A stretch of 45,239 nt of DNA from an uncultured Phocaeicola sp. (GTDB lineage: Bacteria > Bacteroidota > Bacteroidia > Bacteroidales > Bacteroidaceae), in the NCBI GenBank assembly GCA_947626525.1, contig CANQSM010000016.1, positions 1-45,239 on the forward strand. Reading direction: 5' to 3'. The notes under the pieces were generated by a model. That model was not told the origin of the DNA and ran no database searches. It saw only the letters and a list, made by a program, of their open reading frames with translations. Shown here piece by piece: positions 17,219-26,974 of the stretch; positions within the stretch are counted from its first letter, which is position 1; each line of letters begins with the position of its first letter. Both the position numbers and the translations under genes were made by a program.

Positions 17219-19033
17219 TTAGTTCAAATGCTTTTTTATCAGTTGGACGAAACTTTTTCCGTATGCGTCTCTTTTAAATGTTCCTATACCGCTTATATTT
17301 CCGAAAGCTTCGATACTTGTCGGACGTATGCTGGACAATAGATGCAATACTTTGTCGCTCAGGATAATATAAGCAGGAACCCTCTTCTCATCGGCCAATT
17401 GCTTGCGGTATGCGCGCAAGATTTCAAATAACCGCTGGTCTTCTCTTTCCTGTGAAGAAGAGATAGACAGAGGTGATGCCGCTTCTGCTTTTTTCTTTCT
17501 TCCTTTGGGCTTTGAGGCCATTTCTTCCCGTTTGATGACAACCAGTTGGGCTTTTTCCGTTCCGAACAGCACTTTCTTCCCGCTATCTGTAATTTTCAGA
17601 TGATTGTCCTCGTTATAGGCTATCTCGAAATAGCCCAGTTGCAACATTTGTAGCAAAAAGTCTTGCCAGTCGCGGGCCGGAACATCTCTTCCGGCTCCGA
17701 ATGTTTTGAGCCGGTCGAACTGTCTTTTTACAATCTCTTGGGTGTAATTCCCACGCAGTACATCTACCAGCAGATGTGTACCAATCTGTTCCTCGGATCG
17801 TACAATAGCGCTTAATGCCTTTTGTACCAATATGGTACCATCGAAGTGTTCCGGGGGATTTTTGCAGACATCACAGTTCCCACAGTTATGTTCTCTGTTT
17901 TCTCCAAAGTAGTTCAGCAATATTCTTCGTCGGCATATATCTGCTTCGGCATATTGTTGCATTCGGTGCAGCTTGTCGAGGTTCATTGTTTGTTGCCCGC
18001 TCTCGTGGGCGAATTTGGAAAGTAAGACGATGTCGCCTAATGAATAGAAAAGCAATGTGTCACTGGGCAGGCCGTCTCTGCCGGCACGTCCTATTTCCTG
18101 ATAGAAATTCTCGATGCTTTTGGGCAGGTTGTAATGAATGACCCATCGTACATTCGATTTGTCGATACCCATGCCGAAAGCGATGGTCGCGCAAACTACT
18201 TGTACCCGGTCGTTGATGAAATCCTCTTGCGCCCTGTTACGTTCCACTGTACTGAGTCCCGCATGGTAGACGGCGGTGCGGATATAGTGCTTTTGCAGAA
18301 GTTGTGCCACACTTTCCGCTTTATTCCGGCTCATGCAATAAATAATGCCGCACTGACCTTTGTGCTTGTCGATGAAATCCAGAATGGCCCGATGTTTTTC
18401 CGCTTGCTGATATCCCCTCTTTACGGTCAGGCTTAAGTTGGGGCGGTCGAATGAAGAGATGAAGATACGTGGACTTTTCAGGTCCAGTTGTTTTAATATG
18501 TCTTCCCTGGTTATTTTGTCCGCAGTAGCGGTCAGTGCAATAATGGGGATTCCCGGAAAATTTTGCCGAAGGGCATGTAATTGGGTGTATTCCGGCCTAA
18601 AATCGTGTCCCCATTGAGAGATGCAATGCGCTTCGTCAATGGCAAACAGGGATATAGTGATATCTTTTAAAAGAAAGTTGATTTCACTTGACAGTTTTTC
18701 CGGTGATATGTATAGCAGTTTGATGTTTCCTTGTATGCATTCTCTTCGTATGCCTATGTTTTCTGTGTCGCTATTACTACTGTTTAAGGCTCCGGCGGGA
18801 ATACCATTTGCTTTCAGGGTTTCAACCTGATCTTTCATTAAAGAGATTAAAGGGGAGATGACGATAGCGGTTCCTTCCATTAACAGTGCCGGCAGCTGAT
18901 AACAAATGGATTTTCCTCCACCGGTAGGCATGAGCACAAAAGTATCTTTCTTGGCTAAAACCTGTTGAATGATTTCTTGTTGGAGCGGACGGAATGAATC
19001 GTATCCAAAATAATTCTTTAATGTTTGAAGCAT
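17219..19033 (-). CDS. recQ: ATP-dependent DNA helicase RecQ
   Basis: 604 residues, close to the E. coli length. 3'-5' helicase acting in recombination and fork repair. Walker A GGGKS at 38-42, DEAH at 133-136 with the aromatic-rich loop ISQWGHDFRPEY just behind, then motif VI (QEIGRAGRDG), the zinc-binding four-Cys region (CRRRILLNYFG to CGNCDVC), the RQC winged helix, and a C-terminal HRDC domain (~525-604). A Lys-rich linker separates the RQC and HRDC parts. All parts are present. Confidence 0.96.
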   Translation of the reverse strand: MLQTLKNYFGYDSFRPLQQEIIQQVLAKKDTFVLMPTGGGKSICYQLPALLMEGTAIVISPLISLMKDQVETLKANGIPAGALNSSNSDTENIGIRRECIQGNIKLLYISPEKLSSEINFLLKDITISLFAIDEAHCISQWGHDFRPEYTQLHALRQNFPGIPIIALTATADKITREDILKQLDLKSPRIFISSFDRPNLSLTVKRGYQQAEKHRAILDFIDKHKGQCGIIYCMSRNKAESVAQLLQKHYIRTAVYHAGLSTVERNRAQEDFINDRVQVVCATIAFGMGIDKSNVRWVIHYNLPKSIENFYQEIGRAGRDGLPSDTLLFYSLGDIVLLSKFAHESGQQTMNLDKLHRMQQYAEADICRRRILLNYFGENREHNCGNCDVCKNPPEHFDGTILVQKALSAIVRSEEQIGTHLLVDVLRGNYTQEIVKRQFDRLKTFGAGRDVPARDWQDFLLQMLQLGYFEIAYNEDNHLKITDSGKKVLFGTEKAQLVVIKREEMASKPKGRKKKAEAASPLSISSSQEREDQRLFEILRAYRKQLADEKRVPAYIILSDKVLHLLSSIRPTSIEAFGNISGIGTFKRDAYGKSFVQLIKKHLN

Positions 19034-19058
19034 ACTGGTTCTTTTATCATTTTATCTG

Positions 19059-19066
19059 CAAAGATA
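19059..19066 (-). promoter_or_regulatory. Possible -7 element of the recQ promoter
   Basis: TATCTTTG on the minus strand, 25 bp before the recQ start, fits TAnnTTTG. The region 19-21 bp upstream does not hold a TTTG, so the match is half a promoter. Confidence 0.4.
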
Positions 19067-19270
19067 GGTATTTATGGAGTGGAATGCACTCTTTTTTACC
19101 TGATAAAAATGAAAAAACTTTAATTATGAGTTTGCTCTATGTATAAATTTTGTTAGAATAAATTGATATTTAGGATTATTTTAGCAAAAAAACATTAAGA
19201 AAGTGATGTGATATATAAAAAAAAAGCGTTATTTGTAAAAATAATCGTGTTAAAAAACTCTACGAACACT

Positions 19271-19738
19271 ATGACAATGACAACAAAAAATCAAGGAGCA
19301 GGGAAAGAAGAGACAAAAAGGCCATATAATATCAGGCCTGTCAAAGAAAAAGCTGCTGCCTACCGTTCTCTCATTCGGGCGGAATTGGCAGACGAGTTGT
19401 ATGACAAAATTATCGATATTGTCGTATCGAAGAAAAAGTACAAAGACCCGAATTATTCTGCAAAACAGTTAGCTAATGACTTAAAGACGAATACCCGTTA
19501 TCTTTCTGCGGTAATTAATTCTCGTTTTGGAATGAATTATTCATGTCTGGTAAATGAGTATCGTGTACGGGAAGCGGCCCATTTGTTGACCGACCGGCGT
19601 TTCTTAAACAAAAACGTGGAGGAAATCAGCTTGATGGTAGGTTTTGCAAACCGGCAGTCCTTTTATGCGGCATTTTATAGGCTGAAGGGGGAAACTCCAA
19701 AGGCTTACCGTTCGAGAATTTTGGATCGTAATAAGTAA
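19271..19738 (+). CDS. Small AraC-type HTH transcriptional regulator
   Basis: About 155 residues from ATG 19271. An earlier in-frame ATG at 19208 would add 21 mostly Lys/Ile/Val residues from an A/T-rich leader and is less likely; ATG 19277 is also possible. Two AraC helix-turn-helix units are visible: S-A-K-Q-L-A-N-D-L then Y-L-S-A-V-I-N, and V-E-E-I-S-L-M-V-G-F-A then S-F-Y-A-A-F-Y with the closing G-E-T-P-K-A-Y-R. It has no sensory domain of normal size, only ~55 charged residues before the HTH. A hairpin terminator follows at 19764. Confidence 0.85.
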   Translation: MTMTTKNQGAGKEETKRPYNIRPVKEKAAAYRSLIRAELADELYDKIIDIVVSKKKYKDPNYSAKQLANDLKTNTRYLSAVINSRFGMNYSCLVNEYRVREAAHLLTDRRFLNKNVEEISLMVGFANRQSFYAAFYRLKGETPKAYRSRILDRNK

Positions 19739-19763
19739 TAGATTACTGAAAATACTGGAAAAG

Positions 19764-19796
19764 GAGGGACATATATGAAGAATGTGTCCCTTTTTT
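19764..19796 (+). terminator. Terminator after the AraC-type gene
   Basis: AGGGACA pairs with TGTCCCT over a 13-nt loop, followed by T6. The loop contains an ATG (19775) that is in frame with the downstream peptidase gene, which argues against that ATG being its start. Confidence 0.75.
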
Positions 19797-19822
19797 ATGA
19801 ATCACGACAAACCTTGAAAAGT

Positions 19823-21874
19823 ATGATGAAAATTAGATTAATTCAAATGACAATGGCGGCAACAATGTTGACTTCATGCGGTCTGCCCCAAACAGAGGCT
19901 ACGCAAACCGATGACTTTGATTATACGGTTGAACAATTTGCGGATTTACAGATTCTGAGATATAAGGTAAAAGGCTTTGAAAGCCTTTCGTTACAACAGA
20001 AACAATTGGTGTATTTCCTTTCGCAGGCGGCACTGGAGGGAAGGGATATTTTGTTTGACCAGAACGGGAAGTATAATCTGAGAATCCGTAAGATGCTGGA
20101 AGCGGTATATACCGATTATCAGGGAGACAAAACGGATACTAATTTTGTCAACATGGAAACCTATCTGAAAAGAGTATGGTTCTCCAATGGTATTCACCAT
20201 CATTATGCATCGGATAAATTTGTTCCAGGGTTCACGCCGGATTTCTTTAAGAATGCTTTGCAAAGTGTTGATCAGGCCAAACTGCCTTTGGCTGAAGGAC
20301 AGACATTGGATCAGCTATGTAGTGAGGTCTTTCCGATTATATTCGATCCGAAAGTAATGCCGAAACGTGTGAACCAAGCTGATGGGGAAGACCTTGTATT
20401 GACTTCGGCTTCGAATTATTATGAAGGGGTTACGCAGGAAGAGGCGGAAAAGTTTTATGGCGCGATGAAGAATCCCAACGATACTATGCCTGTTATGTTT
20501 GGTATGAATAGCCGTTTAGTAAAAGAAAATGGAAAAATTTACGAGAAGGTATGGAAAGCGGATGGATTATACGGACCGGCCATTGAAAAAATTATCTATT
20601 GGCTTAGAATGGCCTCTACTGTGGCTGAAACTGGCGAACAGCGGGCCGTCATTGAAAAGCTGATTCAATTTTATATGGATGGTGATTTGAAAACATTTGA
20701 TGACTATGCCATCTTGTGGGTGAAAGATTTAGATTCAAGAGTGGATTTTGTGAATGGTTTTACCGAAAGCTATGGGGATCCGTTAGGAATGAAGGCTAGT
20801 TGGGAATCAATAGTCAACTTTAAAGACGTGGAGGCTACTCGCCGTGCTGAAGTGCTGAGTAAGAACGCGCAATGGTTTGAAAATCATTCTCCGGTAGATA
20901 ACCGTTTCAAAAAGGAAAAGGTAAAAGGCGTTTCGGCTAAGGTGATTACAGCGGCGATGTTAGGGGGTGATTTATATCCTTCTACGGCTATTGGCATTAA
21001 TTTGCCTAATTCAAATTGGATTCGTAGCGTTCATGGTTCCAAATCGGTAACGATTGGTAACTTGACAGACGCTTATAATAAGGCAGCACATGGAAACGGT
21101 TTCAATGAAGAGTTTGTATACAGTCAGACAGAAAGGGATTTGTTGGATAAGTATGCCGATTTGACCGGTGATTTACATACCGATTTGCATGAATGTTTGG
21201 GACATGGCTCCGGCCAATTACTTCCGGGAGTAGATCCGGACGGTCTGAAGGCATACGGCTCGACGATTGAGGAAGCGCGTGCGGATTTGTTCGGACTCTA
21301 TTATTTGCCGGATGCGAAAATGGTAGAACTGGGACTGACTCCGGATGCAGAGGCCTATAAAGCTGAATATTACACGTTTATGATGAATGGGTTGATGACG
21401 CAACTCGTACGTATAGAGTTGGGTAACGATGTGGAAGAGGCCCACATGCGTAACCGTCAGTTGATAGCCAGATGGGCCTATGAAAAAGGAAAGGCTGACA
21501 AGGTGGTGGAGTTGGTGAAGAAAGACGGAAAAACCTATGTGAAAGTTAATGATTATGAGAAACTGCGTGTATTGTTTGGCCGGCTGTTGGCTGAAATACA
21601 GCGGATAAAATCGGAAGGTGATTTCTCTGCTGCCCGTCGGCTGGTGGAAGATTATGCGGTGAAGGTGGATCCGGCATTGCATGAAGAAGTGCTGACCCGT
21701 TATGAAAAACTGCATCTTTCTCCTTATAAAGGATTTGTCAATCCGGTGTATGAAGCTGTGACGGATGAATACGGAAAAATCACGGATGTTAAAGTCTCTT
21801 ATACGGAAGGGTATGCGGAACAAATGTTGCGCTACGGCAGGGAGTATGCTAATCTGCCTTACTTGAACGAATAA
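19823..21874 (+). CDS. M49-family dipeptidyl-peptidase III-like lipoprotein
   Basis: 683 residues from ATG 19823 (ATG 19826 is an equal choice). This start gives a short signal peptide ending in the lipobox MLTSC; the longer frame from 19775 begins inside a terminator hairpin. The zinc motif HECLGH is at about 456-461 and the second glutamate lies in E-E-A-R-A-D about 25 residues later, the M49 pattern. Enzymes of this family remove dipeptides from the N-terminus of peptides. As a lipoprotein it would act in the periplasm or on the outer membrane. The next gene starts 7 bp after the stop. Confidence 0.9.
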   Translation: MMKIRLIQMTMAATMLTSCGLPQTEATQTDDFDYTVEQFADLQILRYKVKGFESLSLQQKQLVYFLSQAALEGRDILFDQNGKYNLRIRKMLEAVYTDYQGDKTDTNFVNMETYLKRVWFSNGIHHHYASDKFVPGFTPDFFKNALQSVDQAKLPLAEGQTLDQLCSEVFPIIFDPKVMPKRVNQADGEDLVLTSASNYYEGVTQEEAEKFYGAMKNPNDTMPVMFGMNSRLVKENGKIYEKVWKADGLYGPAIEKIIYWLRMASTVAETGEQRAVIEKLIQFYMDGDLKTFDDYAILWVKDLDSRVDFVNGFTESYGDPLGMKASWESIVNFKDVEATRRAEVLSKNAQWFENHSPVDNRFKKEKVKGVSAKVITAAMLGGDLYPSTAIGINLPNSNWIRSVHGSKSVTIGNLTDAYNKAAHGNGFNEEFVYSQTERDLLDKYADLTGDLHTDLHECLGHGSGQLLPGVDPDGLKAYGSTIEEARADLFGLYYLPDAKMVELGLTPDAEAYKAEYYTFMMNGLMTQLVRIELGNDVEEAHMRNRQLIARWAYEKGKADKVVELVKKDGKTYVKVNDYEKLRVLFGRLLAEIQRIKSEGDFSAARRLVEDYAVKVDPALHEEVLTRYEKLHLSPYKGFVNPVYEAVTDEYGKITDVKVSYTEGYAEQMLRYGREYANLPYLNE

Positions 21875-21881
21875 GATAGGA

Positions 21882-22556
21882 ATGGATTTACAGGAACAAT
21901 TGAAAGACATCAAGACACAGTTTCGTTTGACAATGAATGGAACTGTGTCTAAAAGCATGCGTGAGAAAGGATTGGACTATAAGGTGAATTTTGGTATCGA
22001 ATTGCCTCGGTTGAAAGAGATAGCAACCCATTATCCGAAGAATCACCAGCTGGCACAAGCCTTGTGGAAAGAGAATGTGCGAGAATCTAAAATCCTTGCG
22101 TCAATGTTGCAGCCTGTGGAAAGTTTTATTCCGGAGCTGGCTGATATCTGGGTGGAGGAAATGGACTACCCGGAAATTGCCGAACTTACTTGTATGAACC
22201 TGTTTCAGTACCTTCCCTATGCCTCCGTAAAGGCTTTTGAGTGGATAGCGGATGACAGGCCTTACTTTCAGGCATGCGGATATCTGATTCTTGCCCGTTT
22301 GTTTGCTAAAGGAATGACTTTGAACGAACGCTCGGAAAATGAATATCTGGATCAGGTAGTGGCGGCACTTCAGTCGGAGCTTTCTTTTCAGCAACGGACG
22401 GCCTATACTTCTTTGCTGAGATATGTACAAGGCAGGAAGGAACAGGGGGAAAAGGCTTTGAAATCGCTTGCCTTTTTGAGAAACGCTGAAAAACCGGAGT
22501 GGAAAGCCCTTTATGAAGAAGTTAAAGCGGAAACGACGGAAGATTATGAAAGATAG
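21882..22556 (+). CDS. AlkD-like DNA alkylation repair protein
   Basis: 224 residues, all-helical with HEAT-like repeats, matching the DNA alkylation repair (AlkD/AlkC-type) family. Seen are the N-terminal helix ending in Y-K-V-N-F-G-I-E-L-P-R-L, the V-R-E-S-K-I-L-A-S-M-L segment and Y-P-E-I-A-E-L-T-C-M-N-L. AlkD excises bulky positively charged bases without flipping them. Whether this member keeps activity is not clear; the catalytic Trp/Asp pair could not be placed with confidence. Coupled to the M49 gene by a 7-bp gap. Confidence 0.8.
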   Translation: MDLQEQLKDIKTQFRLTMNGTVSKSMREKGLDYKVNFGIELPRLKEIATHYPKNHQLAQALWKENVRESKILASMLQPVESFIPELADIWVEEMDYPEIAELTCMNLFQYLPYASVKAFEWIADDRPYFQACGYLILARLFAKGMTLNERSENEYLDQVVAALQSELSFQQRTAYTSLLRYVQGRKEQGEKALKSLAFLRNAEKPEWKALYEEVKAETTEDYER

Positions 22557-22602
22557 CCGGATGAATTTTTGTACGTTTCTTTTCTGTTTCGGCAAAAAGG
22601 CT

Positions 22603-22610
22603 TAACTTTG
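22603..22610 (+). promoter_or_regulatory. Possible -7 element before the Fur-family gene
   Basis: TAACTTTG fits TAnnTTTG and lies 29 bp before the GTG start. No clear TTTG is at the expected distance. Confidence 0.4.
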
Positions 22611-22638
22611 TTCGCGTAACCATTTACTTTTAAAGGAC

Positions 22639-23109
22639 GTGGATAATGTAAAAGATACGGTAAAGCAGATATTTACAGAATATCTGCGGGTGAACAAACA
22701 CCGCAAAACGCCTGAACGATATGCCATATTGGATGCCATTTATTCAATGGACGGGCATTTCGATATCGATACGTTATACAGTCAGATGATGAATGAAGAG
22801 AAATTCAGGGTAAGCCGTGCCACATTGTATAATACTATTATTTTGTTGTTGGATGCGAAGCTGATTATCAAACATTTGTTTGGGAATACCTCACAGTACG
22901 AAAAATCTTATAACATAGAAACACATCACCATCTGATTTGTACCGTGTGTGGAAAAGTGTCCGAATTTCAGAACGAAGGTTTAAAGAATGCCATAGCCAA
23001 CACGCAGATGAAAAGATTCCAAATGTCACATTATTCTTTATATATATATGGTACATGCGCGAAGTGTGCGGCAATGAAGAGAAGGCAAAGAAAGAACAAA
23101 CAATTATAA
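22639..23109 (+). CDS. Fur-family metal-dependent transcriptional repressor
   Basis: 156 residues with a GTG start; the AAAGGA just before it and the lack of any in-frame ATG until residue 37 decide this start. Winged helix at ~20-85 including S-R-A-T-L-Y-N-T, the recognition helix. Metal sites: His96-98 (THHHL) and two CxxC pairs, Cys101/Cys104 and Cys140/Cys143, as in structural-zinc members. The basic tail (KRRQRKNK) is unusual in length. Which metal or stress it senses (Fur, Zur or PerR) cannot be told. It lies 12 bp before purA and may be co-transcribed with it. Confidence 0.9.
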   Translation: MDNVKDTVKQIFTEYLRVNKHRKTPERYAILDAIYSMDGHFDIDTLYSQMMNEEKFRVSRATLYNTIILLLDAKLIIKHLFGNTSQYEKSYNIETHHHLICTVCGKVSEFQNEGLKNAIANTQMKRFQMSHYSLYIYGTCAKCAAMKRRQRKNKQL

Positions 23110-23121
23110 AAAGGAAAGAAC

Positions 23122-24393
23122 ATGAAAATAGACGTCTTGTTGGGACTCCAATGGGGGGATGAAGGTAAAGGGAAAGTTGTCGATGTTTTAACCCCGAATT
23201 ATGATGTGGTTGCCCGTTTCCAAGGTGGACCGAATGCGGGTCATACGCTCGAATTTGAAGGACAGAAATATGTTCTCCGTTCCATTCCTTCCGGAATCTT
23301 CCAAGGAGATAAGGTGAATATTATCGGTAATGGAGTGGTGTTGGATCCTGCCCTATTCAAAGAAGAAGCGGAAGCTTTGGAGGCTTCGGGCCATAATCTG
23401 AAAGAACGGTTACATATATCTAAAAAGGCACATTTGATACTGCCTACTCATCGTGTCTTGGATGCTGCTTATGAGGCTGCCAAAGGTGATGCGAGAGTAG
23501 GTACTACCGGAAAAGGCATCGGTCCGACCTACACGGATAAAGTGAGTCGTAATGGAGTGCGGGTAGGAGATATCCTTCATGATTTTGAGAATGTGTACGC
23601 CCGTGCAAAATCACGTCATGAGCGGATTTTGAAGAGTATGAATTACGAGTACGACATCACCGAATTGGAAAAGAACTGGTTGGAGAGTATCGAATACCTG
23701 AAACAATTCCATTTGGTAGACAGTGAGCATGAAATCAATAATCTGTTGAAATCTGGAAAAAGTGTGCTTTGTGAAGGCGCACAGGGAACCATGCTGGATG
23801 TCGATTTCGGATCTTATCCGTTTGTAACTTCTTCCAATACGGTGTGTGCCGGCGCATGTACCGGTTTGGGGGTGGCTCCGAATAAAATAGGGGAGGTATA
23901 TGGCATTATGAAAGCTTATTGTACCCGAGTAGGTAGTGGCCCGTTCCCTACGGAGCTGTTTGATGAGACCGGCAAGCGTATCCGTGACTTGGGACATGAA
24001 TATGGTGCGGTAACCGGTCGGGAACGTCGTTGTGGTTGGGTTGATTTGGTCGCTTTGAAATATTCGATTATGGTAAATGGCGTGACGCAATTGATTATGA
24101 TGAAGAGCGATGTGCTGGACGATTTCGATACGATTAAGGCTTGTGTCGCTTATAAGGTGAATGGCGAAGAAATAGACTATTTCCCATACGATATCAATGA
24201 GGGCATAGAGCCTGTTTACGCAGAACTTGCGGGTTGGAAGACGGACATGACGAAGATGACCAGTGAAGACGAATTCCCGGAAGAATTTAATGCTTACATT
24301 ACTTTTCTGGAGAATGAACTGGAAACACCCATTAAGATTATCTCCGTAGGGCCGGATCGTGCACAGACGATTGTCCGTTATACGGAAGAATAA
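23122..24393 (+). CDS. purA: Adenylosuccinate synthetase
   Basis: 423 residues, full length. Joins IMP and aspartate using GTP to give adenylosuccinate, the first AMP-specific step. The GTP loop reads GLQWGDEGKGK at 8-18; the T-T-G-K-G-I-G-P segment, C-E-G-A-Q-G-T-M-L-D-V-D and the closing S-V-G-P-D-R-A-Q-T are all present. Preceded by the Fur-family gene. Confidence 0.97.
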   Translation: MKIDVLLGLQWGDEGKGKVVDVLTPNYDVVARFQGGPNAGHTLEFEGQKYVLRSIPSGIFQGDKVNIIGNGVVLDPALFKEEAEALEASGHNLKERLHISKKAHLILPTHRVLDAAYEAAKGDARVGTTGKGIGPTYTDKVSRNGVRVGDILHDFENVYARAKSRHERILKSMNYEYDITELEKNWLESIEYLKQFHLVDSEHEINNLLKSGKSVLCEGAQGTMLDVDFGSYPFVTSSNTVCAGACTGLGVAPNKIGEVYGIMKAYCTRVGSGPFPTELFDETGKRIRDLGHEYGAVTGRERRCGWVDLVALKYSIMVNGVTQLIMMKSDVLDDFDTIKACVAYKVNGEEIDYFPYDINEGIEPVYAELAGWKTDMTKMTSEDEFPEEFNAYITFLENELETPIKIISVGPDRAQTIVRYTEE

Positions 24394-24561
24394 ATGAAAC
24401 GATTTTTCTTTTAGCCTTAATAGATTTAAGAAGGGGCTCTTTCAAAAAGTGGCTGCTTTGTGCTTCCGGTGAACATAAATGTTTGCTCGGACGGCTTGCG
24501 ACAAAGGACTTTGTTTCTTGACAGAGCTTCTTCTTTATTTTTATCCATTCAATACGGTTCT

Positions 24562-25860
24562 ATGAAAACAATTCTTTTTTCTCTTTCCCTTTTAATCACT
24601 TTCGCAGTTTCTGCCCAGAAAACGTATGTGCCGACGGAAGAAAATTTAAAGGCACGGCAGGAGTTTCAGGATGATAAATTTGGCATTTTCCTTCATTGGG
24701 GGCTATATAGCATGCTGGCCACCGGCGAATGGACGATGACGAACCAGAATCTGAATTATAAAGAGTATGCAAAATTGGCAGGGGGCTTTTATCCGTCTCA
24801 ATTCAATGCTGCGGAATGGGTGGCGGCCATCAAGGCTTCTGGTGCTAAGTATATCTGTTTTACGACCCGTCATCATGAGGGGTTTTCCATGTTCGATTCC
24901 CGATACACAGATTACGATATAGTGGATGCCACTCCGTTTCGGCGGGACGTTGTGAAAGAACTGGCTGACGAGTGCCATAAACAAGGTATCCGTCTTCATT
25001 TCTATTATTCTCATATAGATTGGTATCGGGAAGATTGTCCGTGGGGACGGACGGGACGAGGGACAGGCCGTCCGGATTCAAAAGGGAATTGGGATACTTA
25101 CTATCACTTTATGAATAACCAGCTTATGGAACTGTTGACGAACTACGGGCCGGTAGGTGCTATCTGGTTTGACGGGGTATGGGATCAGGATGGGAATCCT
25201 GAGTTTGACTGGCAGCTTGACGAACAATATGCATTGATACACCGCCTGCAGCCTTCTTGCCTGATAGGCAACAATCATCATCAGGTCCCTTTCCCGGGTG
25301 AAGACATCCAGATATTTGAAAGGGATTTGCCTGGTGAGAATAAATCAGGCCTTTCGGGACAGGATATCAGCAGGTTGCCTTTGGAAACTTGTGAAACAAT
25401 GAATGGTATGTGGGGATATAAGATAACAGATCAAAACTATAAGTCGTCTGCCTCCTTGATACACTATTTGGTAAAGGCTGCCGGAAAAAATGCTAATTTG
25501 CTGATGAATATCGGCCCTCAACCGGATGGAGCGTTGCCAGAGACGGCTTTGCAGCGTTTGCGGGAAGTGGGAGAGTGGATGAAACAATATGGTGAGACTA
25601 TCTATGGAACAAGGGGAGGACTGGTGGCACCTCATGACTGGGGTGTGACAACTCAGAAAGAAAATACGCTGTATGTGCATATATTGAATTATCCTGATAA
25701 GGAGCTGGCCTTGCCTCTTCAGGGTAGAAAAGTGAAGAAGGCGGTGGTCTATAAAGACCGGTCGGCCGTACGCTATTTGCGCAGTCGGGATGGAATCGTC
25801 TTGCAGTTGCCGGAAGTTCCTGCCGGACCGGATTATGTAATAGAGCTTACATTGGATTAG
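24562..25860 (+). CDS. GH29 alpha-L-fucosidase, secreted
   Basis: 432 residues from ATG 24562, which gives a proper signal peptide (MKTILFSLSLL to VSAQ); a longer frame from 24460 has no good signal. GH29 features in order: F-G-I-F-L-H-W-G-L-Y-S near the start, Y-I-C-F-T-T-R-H-H-E-G-F-S-M-F-D-S, H-F-Y-Y-S-H-I-D-W-Y and the nucleophile segment A-I-W-F-D-G-V-W. The enzyme removes fucose from host glycans such as mucin or milk oligosaccharides. No susC/susD pair or other glycosidase adjoins, so it is a solitary enzyme rather than part of a full utilisation locus. Confidence 0.93.
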   Translation: MKTILFSLSLLITFAVSAQKTYVPTEENLKARQEFQDDKFGIFLHWGLYSMLATGEWTMTNQNLNYKEYAKLAGGFYPSQFNAAEWVAAIKASGAKYICFTTRHHEGFSMFDSRYTDYDIVDATPFRRDVVKELADECHKQGIRLHFYYSHIDWYREDCPWGRTGRGTGRPDSKGNWDTYYHFMNNQLMELLTNYGPVGAIWFDGVWDQDGNPEFDWQLDEQYALIHRLQPSCLIGNNHHQVPFPGEDIQIFERDLPGENKSGLSGQDISRLPLETCETMNGMWGYKITDQNYKSSASLIHYLVKAAGKNANLLMNIGPQPDGALPETALQRLREVGEWMKQYGETIYGTRGGLVAPHDWGVTTQKENTLYVHILNYPDKELALPLQGRKVKKAVVYKDRSAVRYLRSRDGIVLQLPEVPAGPDYVIELTLD

Positions 25861-26023
25861 CCTTTAGTCAAAACTTCCTAAAAATAGGGGTAGAATGTAA
25901 GAGGTGTTTTTCTTTCTTCCTATATTTGACTCCGTCTTATATACGATTGCTCTTGATTATTCGTATATTTGGCATATAAATTGTACGACAATTAGAAGAT
26001 TAAATATTTTAAAAGGCAAAGCA

Positions 26024-26704
26024 ATGGTAACTTATTGGATATTATTTATCGGAATTGCAGTAGTCAGTTATGCGGTACAGGCAAGCTTGCAAAGTAAATT
26101 TAGGAAATATTCGAAAATGCCCCTGCCGAATGGCATGACAGGACGTGATGTAGCGTTAAAGATGTTGCATGACAATGGTATAGATGATGTGAGGGTGATT
26201 AGTACGGACGGCATGTTGACCGATCACTATAATCCTGCTAATAAGACGGTGAATCTGAGTCAGGGCGTATACGGCAGTTGTAGCATAGCCGCGGCGGCGG
26301 TGGCTGCTCACGAATGCGGGCATGCCGTGCAGCATGCGAAAGCCTATGCTCCGTTGCGGATGCGTTCGGCTTTGGTACCTGTCGTTCAGTTCTCTTCTTC
26401 CATTATGTCATGGGTCTTATTAGCGGGTATTTTTATGTTACAGACGTTTCCACAACTGCTGTTGGCCGGAATCTGTCTGTTTGCGATGACGACATTGTTT
26501 AGTTTTATCACTTTGCCGGTGGAGATTGATGCCAGCCGTCGGGCTTTAGCGTGGTTGAGCAATGCGGGTATCACCAATTCGTATCATCACAATCAGGCAA
26601 AAGACGCATTGAAATCGGCGGCTTACACTTATGTCGTCGCTGCATTAGGCTCGTTGGCTACATTGATTTACTACATATCCATTTATATGAGCCGAAGAGA
26701 TTGA
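26024..26704 (+). CDS. YugP-like zinc-dependent membrane peptidase
   Basis: 226 residues from ATG 26024, preceded by AAAAGGCAAAG. A longer frame from 25904 crosses A/T-rich leader and is rejected. N-terminal membrane helix (Y-W-I-L-F-I-G-I-A-V-V), then HECGH in the run A-A-H-E-C-G-H-A-V-Q-H, then two or three further membrane helices. This is the Zn_peptidase_2 family, neutral zinc metallopeptidases of unknown substrate. The gene stands alone; a stem-loop follows at 26808. Confidence 0.88.
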   Translation: MVTYWILFIGIAVVSYAVQASLQSKFRKYSKMPLPNGMTGRDVALKMLHDNGIDDVRVISTDGMLTDHYNPANKTVNLSQGVYGSCSIAAAAVAAHECGHAVQHAKAYAPLRMRSALVPVVQFSSSIMSWVLLAGIFMLQTFPQLLLAGICLFAMTTLFSFITLPVEIDASRRALAWLSNAGITNSYHHNQAKDALKSAAYTYVVAALGSLATLIYYISIYMSRRD

Positions 26705-26807
26705 CCGGAACTTTTCGGAAAAAACTCTTTCTTGATATAAACAGCCAGAGAGAGTGTCAAAACCAAACTGACCACACTGAAACGTTACAGAATGTGACGG
26801 TCGAACT

Positions 26808-26855
26808 TAAAAGAGGCGTATTGAATTTGTTTCAAGTAACGATACGCCTCTTTAT
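26808..26855. terminator. Bidirectional stem-loop terminator
   Basis: AAAGAGGCGTAT pairs with ATACGCCTCTTT (12 bp) around a 20-nt loop. A-rich before and T-rich after, so it can end the peptidase transcript and the convergent acyltransferase transcript. Confidence 0.75.
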
Positions 26856-26974
26856 CTTGTATTATAGGATGGCTGAGTTTCAAATCAAAGGTTCACTTTT
26901 TCTGAAAGCGAGTTTTGGCACCCTTTTTCTGGTAAGTTCTACCGTCCATTCATTGAAAGGTTTGTTTTACATCT

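Noticed and set aside
17153-17341. 62-codon + strand frame after the TPR gene
   Set aside because: It overlaps the recQ C-terminal coding region in antisense and has no other support.
24460-24561. Upstream extension of the fucosidase gene
   Set aside because: The added 34 residues show no signal-peptide character, while ATG 24562 begins a clear one.
24562-25860. Polysaccharide utilisation locus around the fucosidase
   Set aside because: No susC/susD pair, sulfatase, sensor or second glycosidase adjoins it.
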